From a virus: a stretch of 51,566 nt of DNA. The DNA lies in the IMG/VR virus record IMGVR_UViG_3300032560_000024, positions 1 to 51,566 of that record, one strand, 5' to 3'. This document shows positions 7,688 through 15,808 of the stretch, in pieces. The position numbers and the translations under genes are program-made. How positions within the stretch are numbered: position 1 is the stretch's first letter; the number at the start of each line of letters is the position of its first letter. Under the pieces are notes generated by a model, which saw only the letters and a list, made by a program, of their open reading frames with translations, made no database searches and had not been told where the DNA came from.

Positions 7688-8160
7688 TGATTACAACAAT
7701 TGCTTTAGATATAGATGGCGTATTGGCAGATTTTAATTCTGGATATGATTTTTCTAGTAGCACAAAAGAAGAGTGGCAGTGGAAATTTCCAAAATTTGTT
7801 AAAGATGGTGGATTTGAAACCCTTCCTGTTTTACCAGATGCATTCGATCTTATTAGATATCTTCAATCGATAAATCTTAAAGTTTTTTATCTTTCATCCG
7901 CTGGTGGCATTCAACAGGATTTATTCATTGATGTTGCTAAACAGAAAATTAGATGGTTGATATCCAATGGATTTCCATCTTGGATTCCAGTTATCGTACC
8001 TAAAAAAGAGGTAAAAGCTCTGTATGCAGCGCATGATATATTATTGATAGATGATCAATGGAAAAATGTTGACGCATTTATCACAGCTGGTGGCAGAGGA
8101 ATAACTCATACATCCGCTGAACAGACTATCGACTTGGTATCTAACATAAAAGATTTTTAA
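7687..8160 (+). CDS. HAD-family phosphatase
   Basis: 157 residues. Motif I is DIDGVLADF (residues 8-16, nucleophile Asp and acid Asp), motif II is LSSAG (about 70), a Lys lies at about residue 105, and motif IV is LLIDDQ (about 118). The sequence resembles the 5'-nucleotidase C type. Its position directly after GmhA and HddA suggests it may serve as the heptose-1,7-bisphosphate 7-phosphatase (GmhB role); that is inference from context. Confidence 0.8.
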   Translation: MITTIALDIDGVLADFNSGYDFSSSTKEEWQWKFPKFVKDGGFETLPVLPDAFDLIRYLQSINLKVFYLSSAGGIQQDLFIDVAKQKIRWLISNGFPSWIPVIVPKKEVKALYAAHDILLIDDQWKNVDAFITAGGRGITHTSAEQTIDLVSNIKDF

Positions 8161-8168
8161 ATTTAGGC

Positions 8169-8196
8169 TTGACTTAGTTTTATAAACGTCTATAAA
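8169..8196 (+). promoter_or_regulatory. sigma70-like promoter
   Basis: TTGACT, 16 bases, TATAAA, followed by GGCTTCAA as at 1240. It is placed 25 bases ahead of the next start, after the sugar operon ends. Confidence 0.7.
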
Positions 8197-8220
8197 GGCT
8201 TCAACACAAAGGAGATCTTT

Positions 8221-8562
8221 ATGGGCGTTTATTGCTACACTCGTCGGAAAGATGTTAAGGTCACAGAAGAAGGCATTGAAATTGTACGATTTGACTATGC
8301 TTATAAATGTTCTGGATGGTATAATACCGACTATCAGCGTAGAATAGCAATTATGCATAGCCATGCTGAACGGGCGACAGATGCTACATCTCATGTTAAA
8401 TATGGTGTACTTGGAAGTTGGACCTATGCCTGTGAGAAAGAAGGTCTTAGTATTTTTGAAATAGATCCTGATGAAGAGGCAATTATTGATAATAATATCG
8501 GTAATTATGTTGGGATTTTGCGTAAAAATGGCCGTAAACTTATTATAGAATGGAACGATTAA
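8221..8562 (+). CDS. hypothetical protein
   Basis: 113 residues, ATG with AAGGAG upstream and its own promoter. MGVYCYTRRKD start, several aromatic residues, and a closing strand-like KNGRKLIIEW. Not recognised. First gene of an accessory block. Confidence 0.7.
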   Translation: MGVYCYTRRKDVKVTEEGIEIVRFDYAYKCSGWYNTDYQRRIAIMHSHAERATDATSHVKYGVLGSWTYACEKEGLSIFEIDPDEEAIIDNNIGNYVGILRKNGRKLIIEWND

Positions 8563-8564
8563 TC

Positions 8565-8816
8565 ATGGTAGATATTGAACAATTGATGAAAAAGTCTGAT
8601 AGCCTACGTAAAATTATTCATGAAGAAATTCTGGTGTTTCTTGGTGGAGCTAACGCCAAAAATCTTACTCCTGAATCGTCATTTATTATTGCAGATGCAC
8701 TTAGCGATATTGTTGGTTGGTATGCAAGTGTTATCAATGTGATCGATCCAAATCTAACAACTATGTTGAGGGTAATGATTGAAAGAGCGATTAAAGAAGG
8801 TGAAAATAGGATTTGA
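8565..8816 (+). CDS. hypothetical protein
   Basis: 83 residues from ATG 8565, two bases after the previous stop (8550 is an alternative start inside the previous gene). Helical, acidic N-terminus; it shares length and style (SSFIIADALSDIVGWYASVI) with the protein at 9715. Its 3' end overlaps the -35 of the promoter at 8813. Function unknown. Confidence 0.65.
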   Translation: MVDIEQLMKKSDSLRKIIHEEILVFLGGANAKNLTPESSFIIADALSDIVGWYASVINVIDPNLTTMLRVMIERAIKEGENRI

Positions 8817-8841
8817 CATCTATCGCTAATTAGGTTATATA
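8813..8841 (+). promoter_or_regulatory. sigma70-like promoter
   Basis: TTGACA, 17 bases, TATATA. It overlaps the end of the preceding gene and lies 28 bases before the next ATG. Confidence 0.7.
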
Positions 8842-8868
8842 TTTTCACATCAAATTGAGGATTATATT

Positions 8869-9702
8869 ATGTCACATTTTAGTCTACTGGTAATCACACC
8901 CACTAAGCCTACCCAAATGGAGCTGGAAACCATTCTTGCGCCTTGGCATGAATTTGAATGTACAGGGTTAGATGATCAATATGTCAAAGATATCGACATT
9001 ACGGCTGAGGCTAGGGCAGAATTTAAAGCTCATAATTCATCTCCTGATAATACCAAAATGACATTTGTTGAATTTCTTTCGTATTATTATGGAGATGATA
9101 TAAATGAAAATGGTAAGTATTATCGATTCACCCGTAAATCAAACGGTCACATTAATCGAGTTATTCATCGAACCAATCCTAATAAAAAATGGGATTGGTG
9201 GGTTGTCGGTGGTCGATGGGGTGGACATATTGCCATGGACAAATCAACTAAAGGTGCCATCAATATTGTAAAGATTCGTGATGATGCTGAAGCGTCTGCT
9301 AGAATTAAATGGAAAAAATTTCACACAATTCGTGATGGCCGAGTGCTTCCAACTTATAATTATATTTTGTTGGAAAATGATTATAATCATGATAAGGCTA
9401 GACAAATCTTCTCATCTTCTCCAGTGATTATGGATCTTAATGCATCTGAAGAATTCAGGTGGGATAGAAATTATGAATCATATTCAGTAACTGAAGATGA
9501 ATACGCTAGTAATGCTAGGGCAGCAGCCTTTACAACTTTTGCTGTTGTAAAGGATGGAACTTGGTTCGAACGGGGAGAAATGGGTTGGTTTGGCAGCGTT
9601 TCTAACGAAATGAGTAAAACCGAGTGGTACAATTGGTACGCAGACCTTATTAATAAAACACCATCAGACCAGTGGTTTACTGTGGTCGATTGTCACATTT
9701 AA
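8869..9702 (+). CDS. conserved hypothetical protein
   Basis: 277 residues, leader GAGGATTATATTATG. It contains KKWDWWVVGGRWGGH (about residues 103-117), a Trp-rich motif I associate with a family of uncharacterised phage and bacterial proteins; no catalytic motif is evident. The C-terminus is again Trp-rich. First of four genes with the same AAGGAA-TTATATTATG leader. Confidence 0.75.
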   Translation: MSHFSLLVITPTKPTQMELETILAPWHEFECTGLDDQYVKDIDITAEARAEFKAHNSSPDNTKMTFVEFLSYYYGDDINENGKYYRFTRKSNGHINRVIHRTNPNKKWDWWVVGGRWGGHIAMDKSTKGAINIVKIRDDAEASARIKWKKFHTIRDGRVLPTYNYILLENDYNHDKARQIFSSSPVIMDLNASEEFRWDRNYESYSVTEDEYASNARAAAFTTFAVVKDGTWFERGEMGWFGSVSNEMSKTEWYNWYADLINKTPSDQWFTVVDCHI

Positions 9703-9714
9703 GGAAATTATATT

Positions 9715-10014
9715 ATGAATAAAATAAAAACCGAACGACTAGATGATCTTCATAATTATATTATAGAATTGGTAGCCGAGCTTACAAAGACAACTGATTC
9801 CTATTTTAAATCTCATGATGACTTGACAACCACAGAAAAATTTGGTATTATATCTTCAGCGTTAACATGGAAGATAGAAGGAGTTGTATATACTTTGGCC
9901 ATTCAAGGTGGAGCTAAAACATTAGTTCCAGCATATATTGACCTAATTCAACACCGTATAAATTCTGGTGTGGATCAAGCTCTTCGAGAAATGAAGAACG
10001 TTACTATTAATTAA
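9715..10014 (+). CDS. hypothetical protein, helical
   Basis: 99 residues, leader AAGGAAATTATATTATG. Mostly helical composition; it resembles the 83-residue protein at 8565 in layout (a middle segment of the SxxxIIADAL / GIISSALTWK type), so the two may be distant paralogues. Function unknown. Confidence 0.65.
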   Translation: MNKIKTERLDDLHNYIIELVAELTKTTDSYFKSHDDLTTTEKFGIISSALTWKIEGVVYTLAIQGGAKTLVPAYIDLIQHRINSGVDQALREMKNVTIN

Positions 10015-10033
10015 ATTTTGAAGGAATTATATT

Positions 10034-10426
10034 ATGGGAACTCGGTCACTAACATACTTTTATGAAACTGATGGAAAAACCCCGTTTGTGGCATTTTATC
10101 GTCAATTTGATGGTTATCCTACAGGACATGGTAAGGATATCGCATCTTTTATGAATTCTAAGACTATGGTAAATGGCTACAATGATGCAGCTACCCAATT
10201 TAATGGAATGGGATGTATGGCTGCTCAAATTGTTGGCCGATTGAAAGGTGATAGTGCGGGAGGAATTTATTTGTGTTCTCCTGAATTGAATCAAGATAAA
10301 TGGCAGGAATTTGAGTATCACATTTATCCAGATAAGGTGGTGATCAAGGATCCTACTGATGTAATATTTACAGGATCATGGCGAGAATTTGAAAATTTTT
10401 GCTGCGTCGAAGAAACCGTAGATTAA
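10034..10426 (+). CDS. conserved MGTRSLT-type hypothetical protein
   Basis: 130 residues. MGTRSLTYFYE and AFYRQFDGYPTGHGKDI mark a family widely seen in phages and bacteria but uncharacterised. Beta-rich C-terminal half. The leader is AAGGAATTATATTATG. Co-transcribed with neighbours on both sides. Confidence 0.75.
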   Translation: MGTRSLTYFYETDGKTPFVAFYRQFDGYPTGHGKDIASFMNSKTMVNGYNDAATQFNGMGCMAAQIVGRLKGDSAGGIYLCSPELNQDKWQEFEYHIYPDKVVIKDPTDVIFTGSWREFENFCCVEETVD

Positions 10427-10442
10427 TAAAGGAAATTATATT

Positions 10443-10727
10443 ATGAATAATCTATCTTCTATTCAAATTGCTTGTATGACTTCAAAGACTCGTCAAGATC
10501 TTCTAGGCGTTCCTAGTGATACGAAAGATCAGTCTATCCATATTTTGGTAAACGGTCGCAGGGTTGGAGTAAACAACACTAAACCCGCTCGTACACGGTC
10601 TGGGAAGAAGTTCCCCGGTGGCCGTACTATGCGGCGAGTTCTTACCAAGCTAACATCCCGTCAAAATGAATTTAATGCATCTCCTCGTAAGGAGAAGTAC
10701 ACAAATCCGGGTTCTCGACAGGGTTGA
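10443..10727 (+). CDS. small basic protein
   Basis: 94 residues, strongly basic in the second half (TRSGKKFPGGRTMRRVLTK), a composition expected for nucleic-acid binding. No domain recognised. The leader is AAAGGAAATTATATTATG. Confidence 0.65.
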   Translation: MNNLSSIQIACMTSKTRQDLLGVPSDTKDQSIHILVNGRRVGVNNTKPARTRSGKKFPGGRTMRRVLTKLTSRQNEFNASPRKEKYTNPGSRQG

Positions 10728-10758
10728 TAAAATAATTGCACTTTTTTGAAAAAAGATG

Positions 10759-10787
10759 TTGACTCTTATATCTGTTGGGGGTATAAG
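10759..10787 (+). promoter_or_regulatory. sigma70-like promoter
   Basis: TTGACT, 17 bases, TATAAG. It lies 50 bases ahead of the DUF932 gene. Confidence 0.7.
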
Positions 10788-10836
10788 AGTCACATCAAGA
10801 GCGGATGGACTGCTCTGGTTAAAAGGAAAATATATT

Positions 10837-11802
10837 ATGGCACATGCACTTGAAATGGTAAATGGTGAAGCACAGATGGCTTGGGCTGGTGAATTGCCTT
10901 GGCACGGTCTGGGTACTAAGGTTCCGGCTGATTTGACTCCTGAACAGATTATGCAGGCTGCTGGCTTGGATTGGGAAGTTGCGAAGACTCCTCTTTTCAC
11001 CCATGTAAATGGTGAAACCATTCGAGTTAACGCAAAGTCGGCGTTGGTTCGCACTTCTGATAATCGTATTTTGGATGTTGTTGGTAAGGATTGGAATCCT
11101 GTTCAAAACAGCGAAGCGTTTAATTTCTTTAATGATTTTGTCGCTGCTGGTGATATGGAAATGAATACCGCAGGTTCCTTGAACGATGGTCGTAATGTAT
11201 GGGCACTTGCCAAGATCAATGAATCGTTTGAAATTCTTGGTCATGATCGAGTTGAAGGATTTCTTCTTTTTTCTAACCCGCATCAGTATGGTAAGTCGAT
11301 TGAAATCCGTTTTACTCCTATCCGGGTAGTCTGTGCTAATACTCTTGCAATGGCAATGGGTTCCTCGTTTACTTCTCGGTTCTCAGCTGGTCATCGTAGC
11401 CAGTTTAATGCTGATCTTGCAAAGGAAGCCCTCGGTATTTCGAAGGAGAAGCTTGCTAAGTATAAGGAAATGGCTGAATATCTGTCTAGCAAGCGTTTCA
11501 CCAATGAAACCATTGTTGAATACTTTAACCGTATTTTCCCAGCTGTCAGCAATGCTAAGGCTGAAGAGGGTGAACTGGCCAGCCGTCCAGCTCGTACCGT
11601 ATACGAAGCACTAGAGAGTCAGCCCGGTGCAGAATTTGGTCGTGGCACATGGTGGCAGGCATTTAATGCAGTGACTTATGCCACTGATCACATCCTTGGT
11701 CGTTCGACTGAAAGCCGTCTTCAATCCGCTTGGTTTGGTGCAAACCAGAATCGTAAGATCCAAGCTGCAAACATTGCTATGGAAATGGCAGAAGCTGCCT
11801 AA
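10837..11802 (+). CDS. DUF932 protein (phage/plasmid-like)
   Basis: 321 residues from ATG 10837, chosen for AAAAGGAAAATATATTATG ahead of it; an earlier in-frame start lies inside the promoter. AWAGELPWHGLGTKV (15-29), a helical middle and VRVVCANTLAMA-like RFTPIRVVCANTL (about 165) are the hallmark of DUF932 proteins found on plasmids and phages. Function unknown. Codon choice looks less AT-biased than its neighbours, as for a highly expressed gene. Followed by an intrinsic terminator. Confidence 0.88.
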   Translation: MAHALEMVNGEAQMAWAGELPWHGLGTKVPADLTPEQIMQAAGLDWEVAKTPLFTHVNGETIRVNAKSALVRTSDNRILDVVGKDWNPVQNSEAFNFFNDFVAAGDMEMNTAGSLNDGRNVWALAKINESFEILGHDRVEGFLLFSNPHQYGKSIEIRFTPIRVVCANTLAMAMGSSFTSRFSAGHRSQFNADLAKEALGISKEKLAKYKEMAEYLSSKRFTNETIVEYFNRIFPAVSNAKAEEGELASRPARTVYEALESQPGAEFGRGTWWQAFNAVTYATDHILGRSTESRLQSAWFGANQNRKIQAANIAMEMAEAA

Positions 11803-11810
11803 TTTAACTA

Positions 11811-11837
11811 GGGGGTGGATTTACCACCCCCCCTTCT
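11811..11837 (+). terminator. intrinsic terminator
   Basis: GGGGGTGG pairs with CCACCCCC around ATTTA, followed by a pyrimidine-rich CCTTCTT tail. It ends the DUF932 transcript. Confidence 0.6.
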
Positions 11838-11857
11838 TCCCTCATAGGAAAACCAAT

Positions 11858-12115
11858 ATGTTTATATATTTCGTATGTGCATTACTTATATTCTTTTTGA
11901 TTATTGGAATAATAGGGTTTGCGTACCAATCTGATCCCACACCTTTTTATTATAAAAATGGGGAACTTGACGAGGATATGCTTCTTAAATGCACTTTACT
12001 TCTCATTATAAGCTCTTTGGCATGGCCTATAATTATTATGGTCATTCCAGCTATAATTGTATTTACAATGGGAAAGAAAATTGCTAAACTCTTAAAGGAA
12101 AAAAAGAATGTGTGA
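11858..12115 (+). CDS. small membrane protein, two TM segments
   Basis: 85 residues from ATG 11858. The N-terminal helix (residues 1-24, FVCALLIFFLIIGIIGFAY) is a TM segment or uncleaved signal, a second TM lies around 47-72, and the tail is Lys-rich. Overlaps the next gene by eight bases. First of three small membrane proteins in a row. Confidence 0.7.
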   Translation: MFIYFVCALLIFFLIIGIIGFAYQSDPTPFYYKNGELDEDMLLKCTLLLIISSLAWPIIIMVIPAIIVFTMGKKIAKLLKEKKNV

Positions 12116-12344
12116 ACTTTATATATTGGGAGCAATAGTAACTCTCATTATTCGAGGTTATTTGGCATATGGTAAAGATTTTCAAGTGTTCGATACCTTT
12201 AGTCGTAGTAGGACTACAGAAATCGATGGAGAAAAGGTTTTTGGATATTTGTTATCCAGTGTGGCATTATCCATAGTGTGGTTTATTGCAATATTTCCAA
12301 CTATTGGATTTCTTATTGCAAAATCTAAGGGGAAAAAGTCTTGA
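12108..12344 (+). CDS. small membrane protein
   Basis: 78 residues. Hydrophobic N-terminus (LGAIVTLIIRGYLAYG) and a second TM at about 48-70 (SVALSIVWFIAIFPTIGFLI), with a Lys-rich end. Overlaps both neighbours; a three-gene membrane cluster with the band-7 gene suggests one membrane complex. Confidence 0.65.
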   Translation: MCELYILGAIVTLIIRGYLAYGKDFQVFDTFSRSRTTEIDGEKVFGYLLSSVALSIVWFIAIFPTIGFLIAKSKGKKS

Positions 12345-12571
12345 AATCTTTTTTAAATGTGGCTAAATGGCCATTTATTATATTTGGTGTATTCATCTTG
12401 ATACCAAAGACTATTCAGTTTTTGTTTAATGCTCATGATGATGTCGGAATTGCACTAATCGTATTGATGGTATCGATTATTGTATGGGTTATTTCCATCG
12501 TATTTAAACGAGCAGCGGCAATAATGCCAGTTGTCAATCAAAAGGAAGATGTTAATAATGAAGATTCGTGA
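12341..12571 (+). CDS. small membrane protein
   Basis: 76 residues from a TTG start overlapping the previous stop (GGGG 8-11 bases upstream). Two TM segments (residues 8-30 and 38-58), acidic tail. It overlaps the start of the lipoprotein gene. Function unknown. Confidence 0.6.
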   Translation: MKSFLNVAKWPFIIFGVFILIPKTIQFLFNAHDDVGIALIVLMVSIIVWVISIVFKRAAAIMPVVNQKEDVNNEDS

Positions 12572-13385
12572 TATTATTTTGCTTAGCGTTTGCGCTGTCA
12601 GTCTTGGTGCGTGTTCGAGGGTTGCTCCGGGTAACGTGGGTATCCAAGTTACCTCATGGGGTTCTAATGCCGGTGTAGATCCAGATCCTAAGGGAATTGG
12701 TACTTATTTTACCGGACTAGGCACTTCGATTTATGAGTATCCTGTATCGACTCATACTTATGTTTGGACAGCTTCTTCCAATGAAGGGAATAATGTTAAC
12801 GAGGAATTTCAGTTCAACGATAGTAACGGTATGAGTGCTACAGCAGATATTGGTGTAGCATACCATGTGGATCCATCTAAGGCTCCTAAGTTGTATACAA
12901 ACTATCGTATGGATATGGACGATATCATTGCTGGACCACTTCGCAATGAAATTCGTGGAGCTTTGATTAATCAAGCCTCTGCAATGAGCATTGAAGATAT
13001 CTATGGTGCTAAGAAGGGAGAGCTTTTGGCACGAACTCAGGTTGATGTTCAGAAGTTTTTCAACGACCGTGGTTTGGTTGTAGAGCAGCTTTATTGGGCT
13101 GGCGGTCCTCGTGTTCCTCAGGCTGTTATGGCACAGATCAATCAAAAGATCACTAACCAACAGCAAGCTCTGGCAGCTGAAGCTAATGTCGCAACTGCCA
13201 AGGCTGATGCAGAAGCACGAGTAGCTAAGGCTACAGGTGATGCTAAGGCTACCCAGATCGAGGCACAAGCTCTAGAAGCGAATCCCAACATTCTGAAGCA
13301 AAAGTATCTGGAAAAGTGGGATGGTCATTTGCCAACTTATGTTGCAGGCAATGCATCCAATATGATCCAGCTTCCTAGCAACTAA
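12558..13385 (+). CDS. band-7/SPFH-like lipoprotein
   Basis: 275 residues from ATG 12558 (AAGGAAG upstream). Lipoprotein signal: hydrophobic segment then LGAC (cleavage before Cys19). The middle contains an SPFH/prohibitin-like beta domain followed by a long Ala/Lys/Glu-rich coiled coil (about 205-245, repeats of AxAEARVAKA type). Such proteins form rings at the membrane. It probably acts at the envelope with the small membrane proteins upstream. A terminator follows directly. Confidence 0.8.
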   Translation: MKIRDIILLSVCAVSLGACSRVAPGNVGIQVTSWGSNAGVDPDPKGIGTYFTGLGTSIYEYPVSTHTYVWTASSNEGNNVNEEFQFNDSNGMSATADIGVAYHVDPSKAPKLYTNYRMDMDDIIAGPLRNEIRGALINQASAMSIEDIYGAKKGELLARTQVDVQKFFNDRGLVVEQLYWAGGPRVPQAVMAQINQKITNQQQALAAEANVATAKADAEARVAKATGDAKATQIEAQALEANPNILKQKYLEKWDGHLPTYVAGNASNMIQLPSN

Positions 13386-13393
13386 TTGAATTT

Positions 13394-13420
13394 GGAGGGG
13401 AGAAATCCCCTCCATTTTTT
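13394..13420 (+). terminator. intrinsic terminator
   Basis: GGAGGGGA/TCCCCTCC stem with a GAAA tetraloop, then ATTTTTT. It ends the membrane-protein transcript. Confidence 0.9.
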
Positions 13421-13431
13421 AGGATTATAAT

Positions 13432-13740
13432 ATGAAACTTTTATCTTGCATTATTGCGATATGTTTGCTATCAGGATGCGAAGCCCAAGGTGGGCAATCT
13501 GGTAAACATAATAAAATTAATACATCTCAAGTCGATACAGGAATACCTACTACCAGCGAAACTGATGTTCCTGTCGATACATCTACTTCAACACCACCAT
13601 CAAATGATGGATTGGTAATTGGATATCGGACAGATGGAGATAAAACTACTGACGATATGAATATAATTCAAGATAATAAATATGATTGTCAATATATTCA
13701 GACAAAGGTTGGAATCGTATTAAGAGAGCATTCTTGCTAA
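13432..13740 (+). CDS. small lipoprotein
   Basis: 102 residues. Signal MKLLSCIIAICLLSGC with lipobox LSGC, then a low-complexity Thr/Ser/Asp linker (residues 35-70) and a small C-terminal part with two cysteines (DCQY and the end EHSC). Likely an envelope lipoprotein; role unknown. Similar layout to the one at 15437. Confidence 0.7.
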   Translation: MKLLSCIIAICLLSGCEAQGGQSGKHNKINTSQVDTGIPTTSETDVPVDTSTSTPPSNDGLVIGYRTDGDKTTDDMNIIQDNKYDCQYIQTKVGIVLREHSC

Positions 13741-13748
13741 TATAAATA
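13741..13748 (+). promoter_or_regulatory. T4-type late promoter candidate
   Basis: Exact TATAAATA with no -35 hexamer upstream, placed 52 bases before the NMNAT-Nudix gene. It matches the T4 gp55/gp33-dependent late motif, and gp33 is encoded in this window. Confidence 0.5.
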
Positions 13749-13781
13749 CCGATGCTTAGAGATAGACTCTTTGCATAATTA

Positions 13782-13798
13782 CTCAAAGGAGTTTTGAG
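13782..13798 (+). promoter_or_regulatory. hairpin presenting the SD in its loop
   Basis: CTCAAA pairs with TTTGAG around loop GGAGT, which is the Shine-Dalgarno of the gene at 13801. The same loop and the inner stem occur in front of the NAMPT gene at 17989. Confidence 0.6.
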
Positions 13799-13800
13799 CT

Positions 13801-14898
13801 ATGAATAAAGAATTTGACCTATTGGTTTTTATTGGGCGATTTAGTCCTCTTCACCTTGGCCATGTCAAGGTTATCCAAACCGCTTTAGAGAAATCAAGAA
13901 ATGTCTTGGTTTTGGTTGGATCTGCTGGTAAAGCACGTACAATTCGTACCCCCTTTACATTTCAAGAGCGAGAAAATGTTATTTCTGAGGTATTCTCAGA
14001 TCATGTAGGGATTCCATTTGGATATTCCACAGAAACTGCTAACAGTCGCCTTATTATTAAGCCTCTATATGATAAGCTTTACAATGATAGTGCGTGGGTT
14101 AAGCAAATTCAAGATATTGCTAATAATGTAACTCTTGATATCATTAATGAGGGTGGATTTCATCTTCATGGAACTGCTGATGCCAAAGTAGGCTTGATTG
14201 GAGCCTCTAAAGATCATTCTTCATATTATCTTAAATTGTTCCCCCAATGGGAATCCGTGAATGTGGATGTTCATGGAGATATTCATGCAACTAATATTCG
14301 TGAAGGATTTCTTGAAGGACGGTTACATAAATGGGAAGTCCAAGATTCTCTTCTTCCTAAGGAGAGCGCACAATTTCTCTTTGACCGATTTATTCATACC
14401 TCAGAGTATGACCAATTGAAGTCGGAATTGGTCCACGTAAAGGCATATAAGAAATCATGGGCAGCTGCACCATATCCAGTTAAACATGTTACTGTAGATG
14501 CTGTTGTAGAGCAATCTGGGCATATTCTGTTGGTAAAGCGCCGCAGTGAGCCGGGAAAGGGGCTGTGGGCACTTCCGGGAGGCCATTTAGAGATGGATGA
14601 ACGTATATCCGATGGTATCCTTCGTGAACTTAAGGAAGAAACTCTTATTAAGGTTCCTGAAAAGGTTATCCGTGGTTGTCAAGTAGGCGAACATGTGTTC
14701 GATGATGTGCATCGATCTACTTTGGGTAGGGTTATCACTCATGCTGCCCATTTCAAGTTGACAGATGATGTAAAATTGCCTAAGGTCAAAGGTGCGGATG
14801 ATGCTGAAAAAGCAAAGTGGATCCCTATCGGGGAACTTCGTGAAGATATGCTTTTTGATGATCATTTTCATATTATCAATTTCTTCCTAGGAGTATGA
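13801..14898 (+). CDS. bifunctional NMN adenylyltransferase / Nudix hydrolase
   Basis: 365 residues. Residues 1-200: nucleotidyltransferase with GRFSPLHLGH (12-21, the HxGH site) and a C-terminal ATNIREGF (ISxxR-like). Residues 215-365: Nudix domain with LPGGHLEMDE and RELKEET (Nudix box). Fusions like this join NMN and ATP to NAD+ and cleave ADP-ribose. Together with NAMPT (18009/19824) this completes a nicotinamide-to-NAD+ route. The SD lies in a hairpin loop. Confidence 0.9.
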   Translation: MNKEFDLLVFIGRFSPLHLGHVKVIQTALEKSRNVLVLVGSAGKARTIRTPFTFQERENVISEVFSDHVGIPFGYSTETANSRLIIKPLYDKLYNDSAWVKQIQDIANNVTLDIINEGGFHLHGTADAKVGLIGASKDHSSYYLKLFPQWESVNVDVHGDIHATNIREGFLEGRLHKWEVQDSLLPKESAQFLFDRFIHTSEYDQLKSELVHVKAYKKSWAAAPYPVKHVTVDAVVEQSGHILLVKRRSEPGKGLWALPGGHLEMDERISDGILRELKEETLIKVPEKVIRGCQVGEHVFDDVHRSTLGRVITHAAHFKLTDDVKLPKVKGADDAEKAKWIPIGELREDMLFDDHFHIINFFLGV

Positions 14899-14901
14899 TA
14901 T

Positions 14902-15387
14902 ATGCGTCTACTTTTTGACACTGATACTAATTTGATGGACAAACATCAAGATATTGAATTTCATGAATTTGATGTGAAGAAAATATTGCGAGATTTAATT
15001 GATAACGCAGCGAGCAAATTAGACATGAATATCAGAAAGCAAAATAAAATTACAAAGGCTGAAGATATTGGATGGATATTTTATACCAATATGTTTGATG
15101 TAGCTATTATGCTCGATATGGATAATCAATCTGGCGAACTGTCTGATATTGTAGGCAGAGGAGCTAGTATTGAAGATATCGTCTGTATACCATCAGGAAT
15201 CTTTCCTTCCGATTGTAATATTGCTAATTGTGGCGAAGTTAAACTCGGCGCATTACATTTTATAAATTTAGATCTAAAATGCCCTAGGTGTTGGAAACGA
15301 TATAAAATTGTTGACAATGAAACTGGCTTATGTGATAGATGCAAAAATGTGGTTGAAACACATTATTACCCGGAAACATTGCCATGA
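14902..15387 (+). CDS. hypothetical protein with IleRS-like C-terminal zinc finger
   Basis: 161 residues, three bases after the previous stop. Residues about 126-150 read CPRCWKR followed by LCDRC, the four-cysteine zinc motif found at the C-terminus of isoleucyl-tRNA synthetase and formamidopyrimidine-DNA glycosylase. No aminoacylation motifs (HIGH, KMSKS) are present. The N-terminal 120 residues are not recognised. Possibly a nucleic-acid-binding factor. Confidence 0.7.
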   Translation: MRLLFDTDTNLMDKHQDIEFHEFDVKKILRDLIDNAASKLDMNIRKQNKITKAEDIGWIFYTNMFDVAIMLDMDNQSGELSDIVGRGASIEDIVCIPSGIFPSDCNIANCGEVKLGALHFINLDLKCPRCWKRYKIVDNETGLCDRCKNVVETHYYPETLP

Positions 15388-15436
15388 ATAAATTTAAAAA
15401 TTGGACAAGCAGTAGTAAATTATTAAGGAATTAGTT

Positions 15437-15748
15437 ATGAAATACTTTATTATGATATTAATATGTTTAACTCTTTCTGGTTGTGATGATGACGCCTCTT
15501 CTGGGTATTACATCGGCAATCCCCCATATCGTAATCTAGCTGGAAATGAAAATGAAACTGTGGAAGAACAATATAAGTTACCTGTATCTTCCACAATAGT
15601 TAAAATTTGTGGAGATACGAAAATACAAAAATTACATGGAGGACAGTTTGATGGAAGATTTGCTATTTGGAATGCATATAATGGATGGCAGCTTATTGAA
15701 ACAGACAATATTGATTCAGTTTGCAGTTTAACTGAAAAGTCTAACTGA
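15437..15748 (+). CDS. small lipoprotein
   Basis: 103 residues. Signal peptide with lipobox LSGC (Cys16), followed by an acidic DDDASS sorting-like segment. The C-terminal part has CGDTK and VCSLT, possibly one disulphide. Expected at the envelope. Function unknown. Confidence 0.7.
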   Translation: MKYFIMILICLTLSGCDDDASSGYYIGNPPYRNLAGNENETVEEQYKLPVSSTIVKICGDTKIQKLHGGQFDGRFAIWNAYNGWQLIETDNIDSVCSLTEKSN

Positions 15749-15808
15749 TCGTTATAAATTAAAGATTAGTTAATGTATTTATGAAGTAAATTATTAAGGT
15801 GATTAATT

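Noticed and set aside
10819-11283. Minus-strand 154-codon ORF opposite the DUF932 gene
   Set aside because: Shadow of a clearly coding plus-strand gene with SD and promoter.
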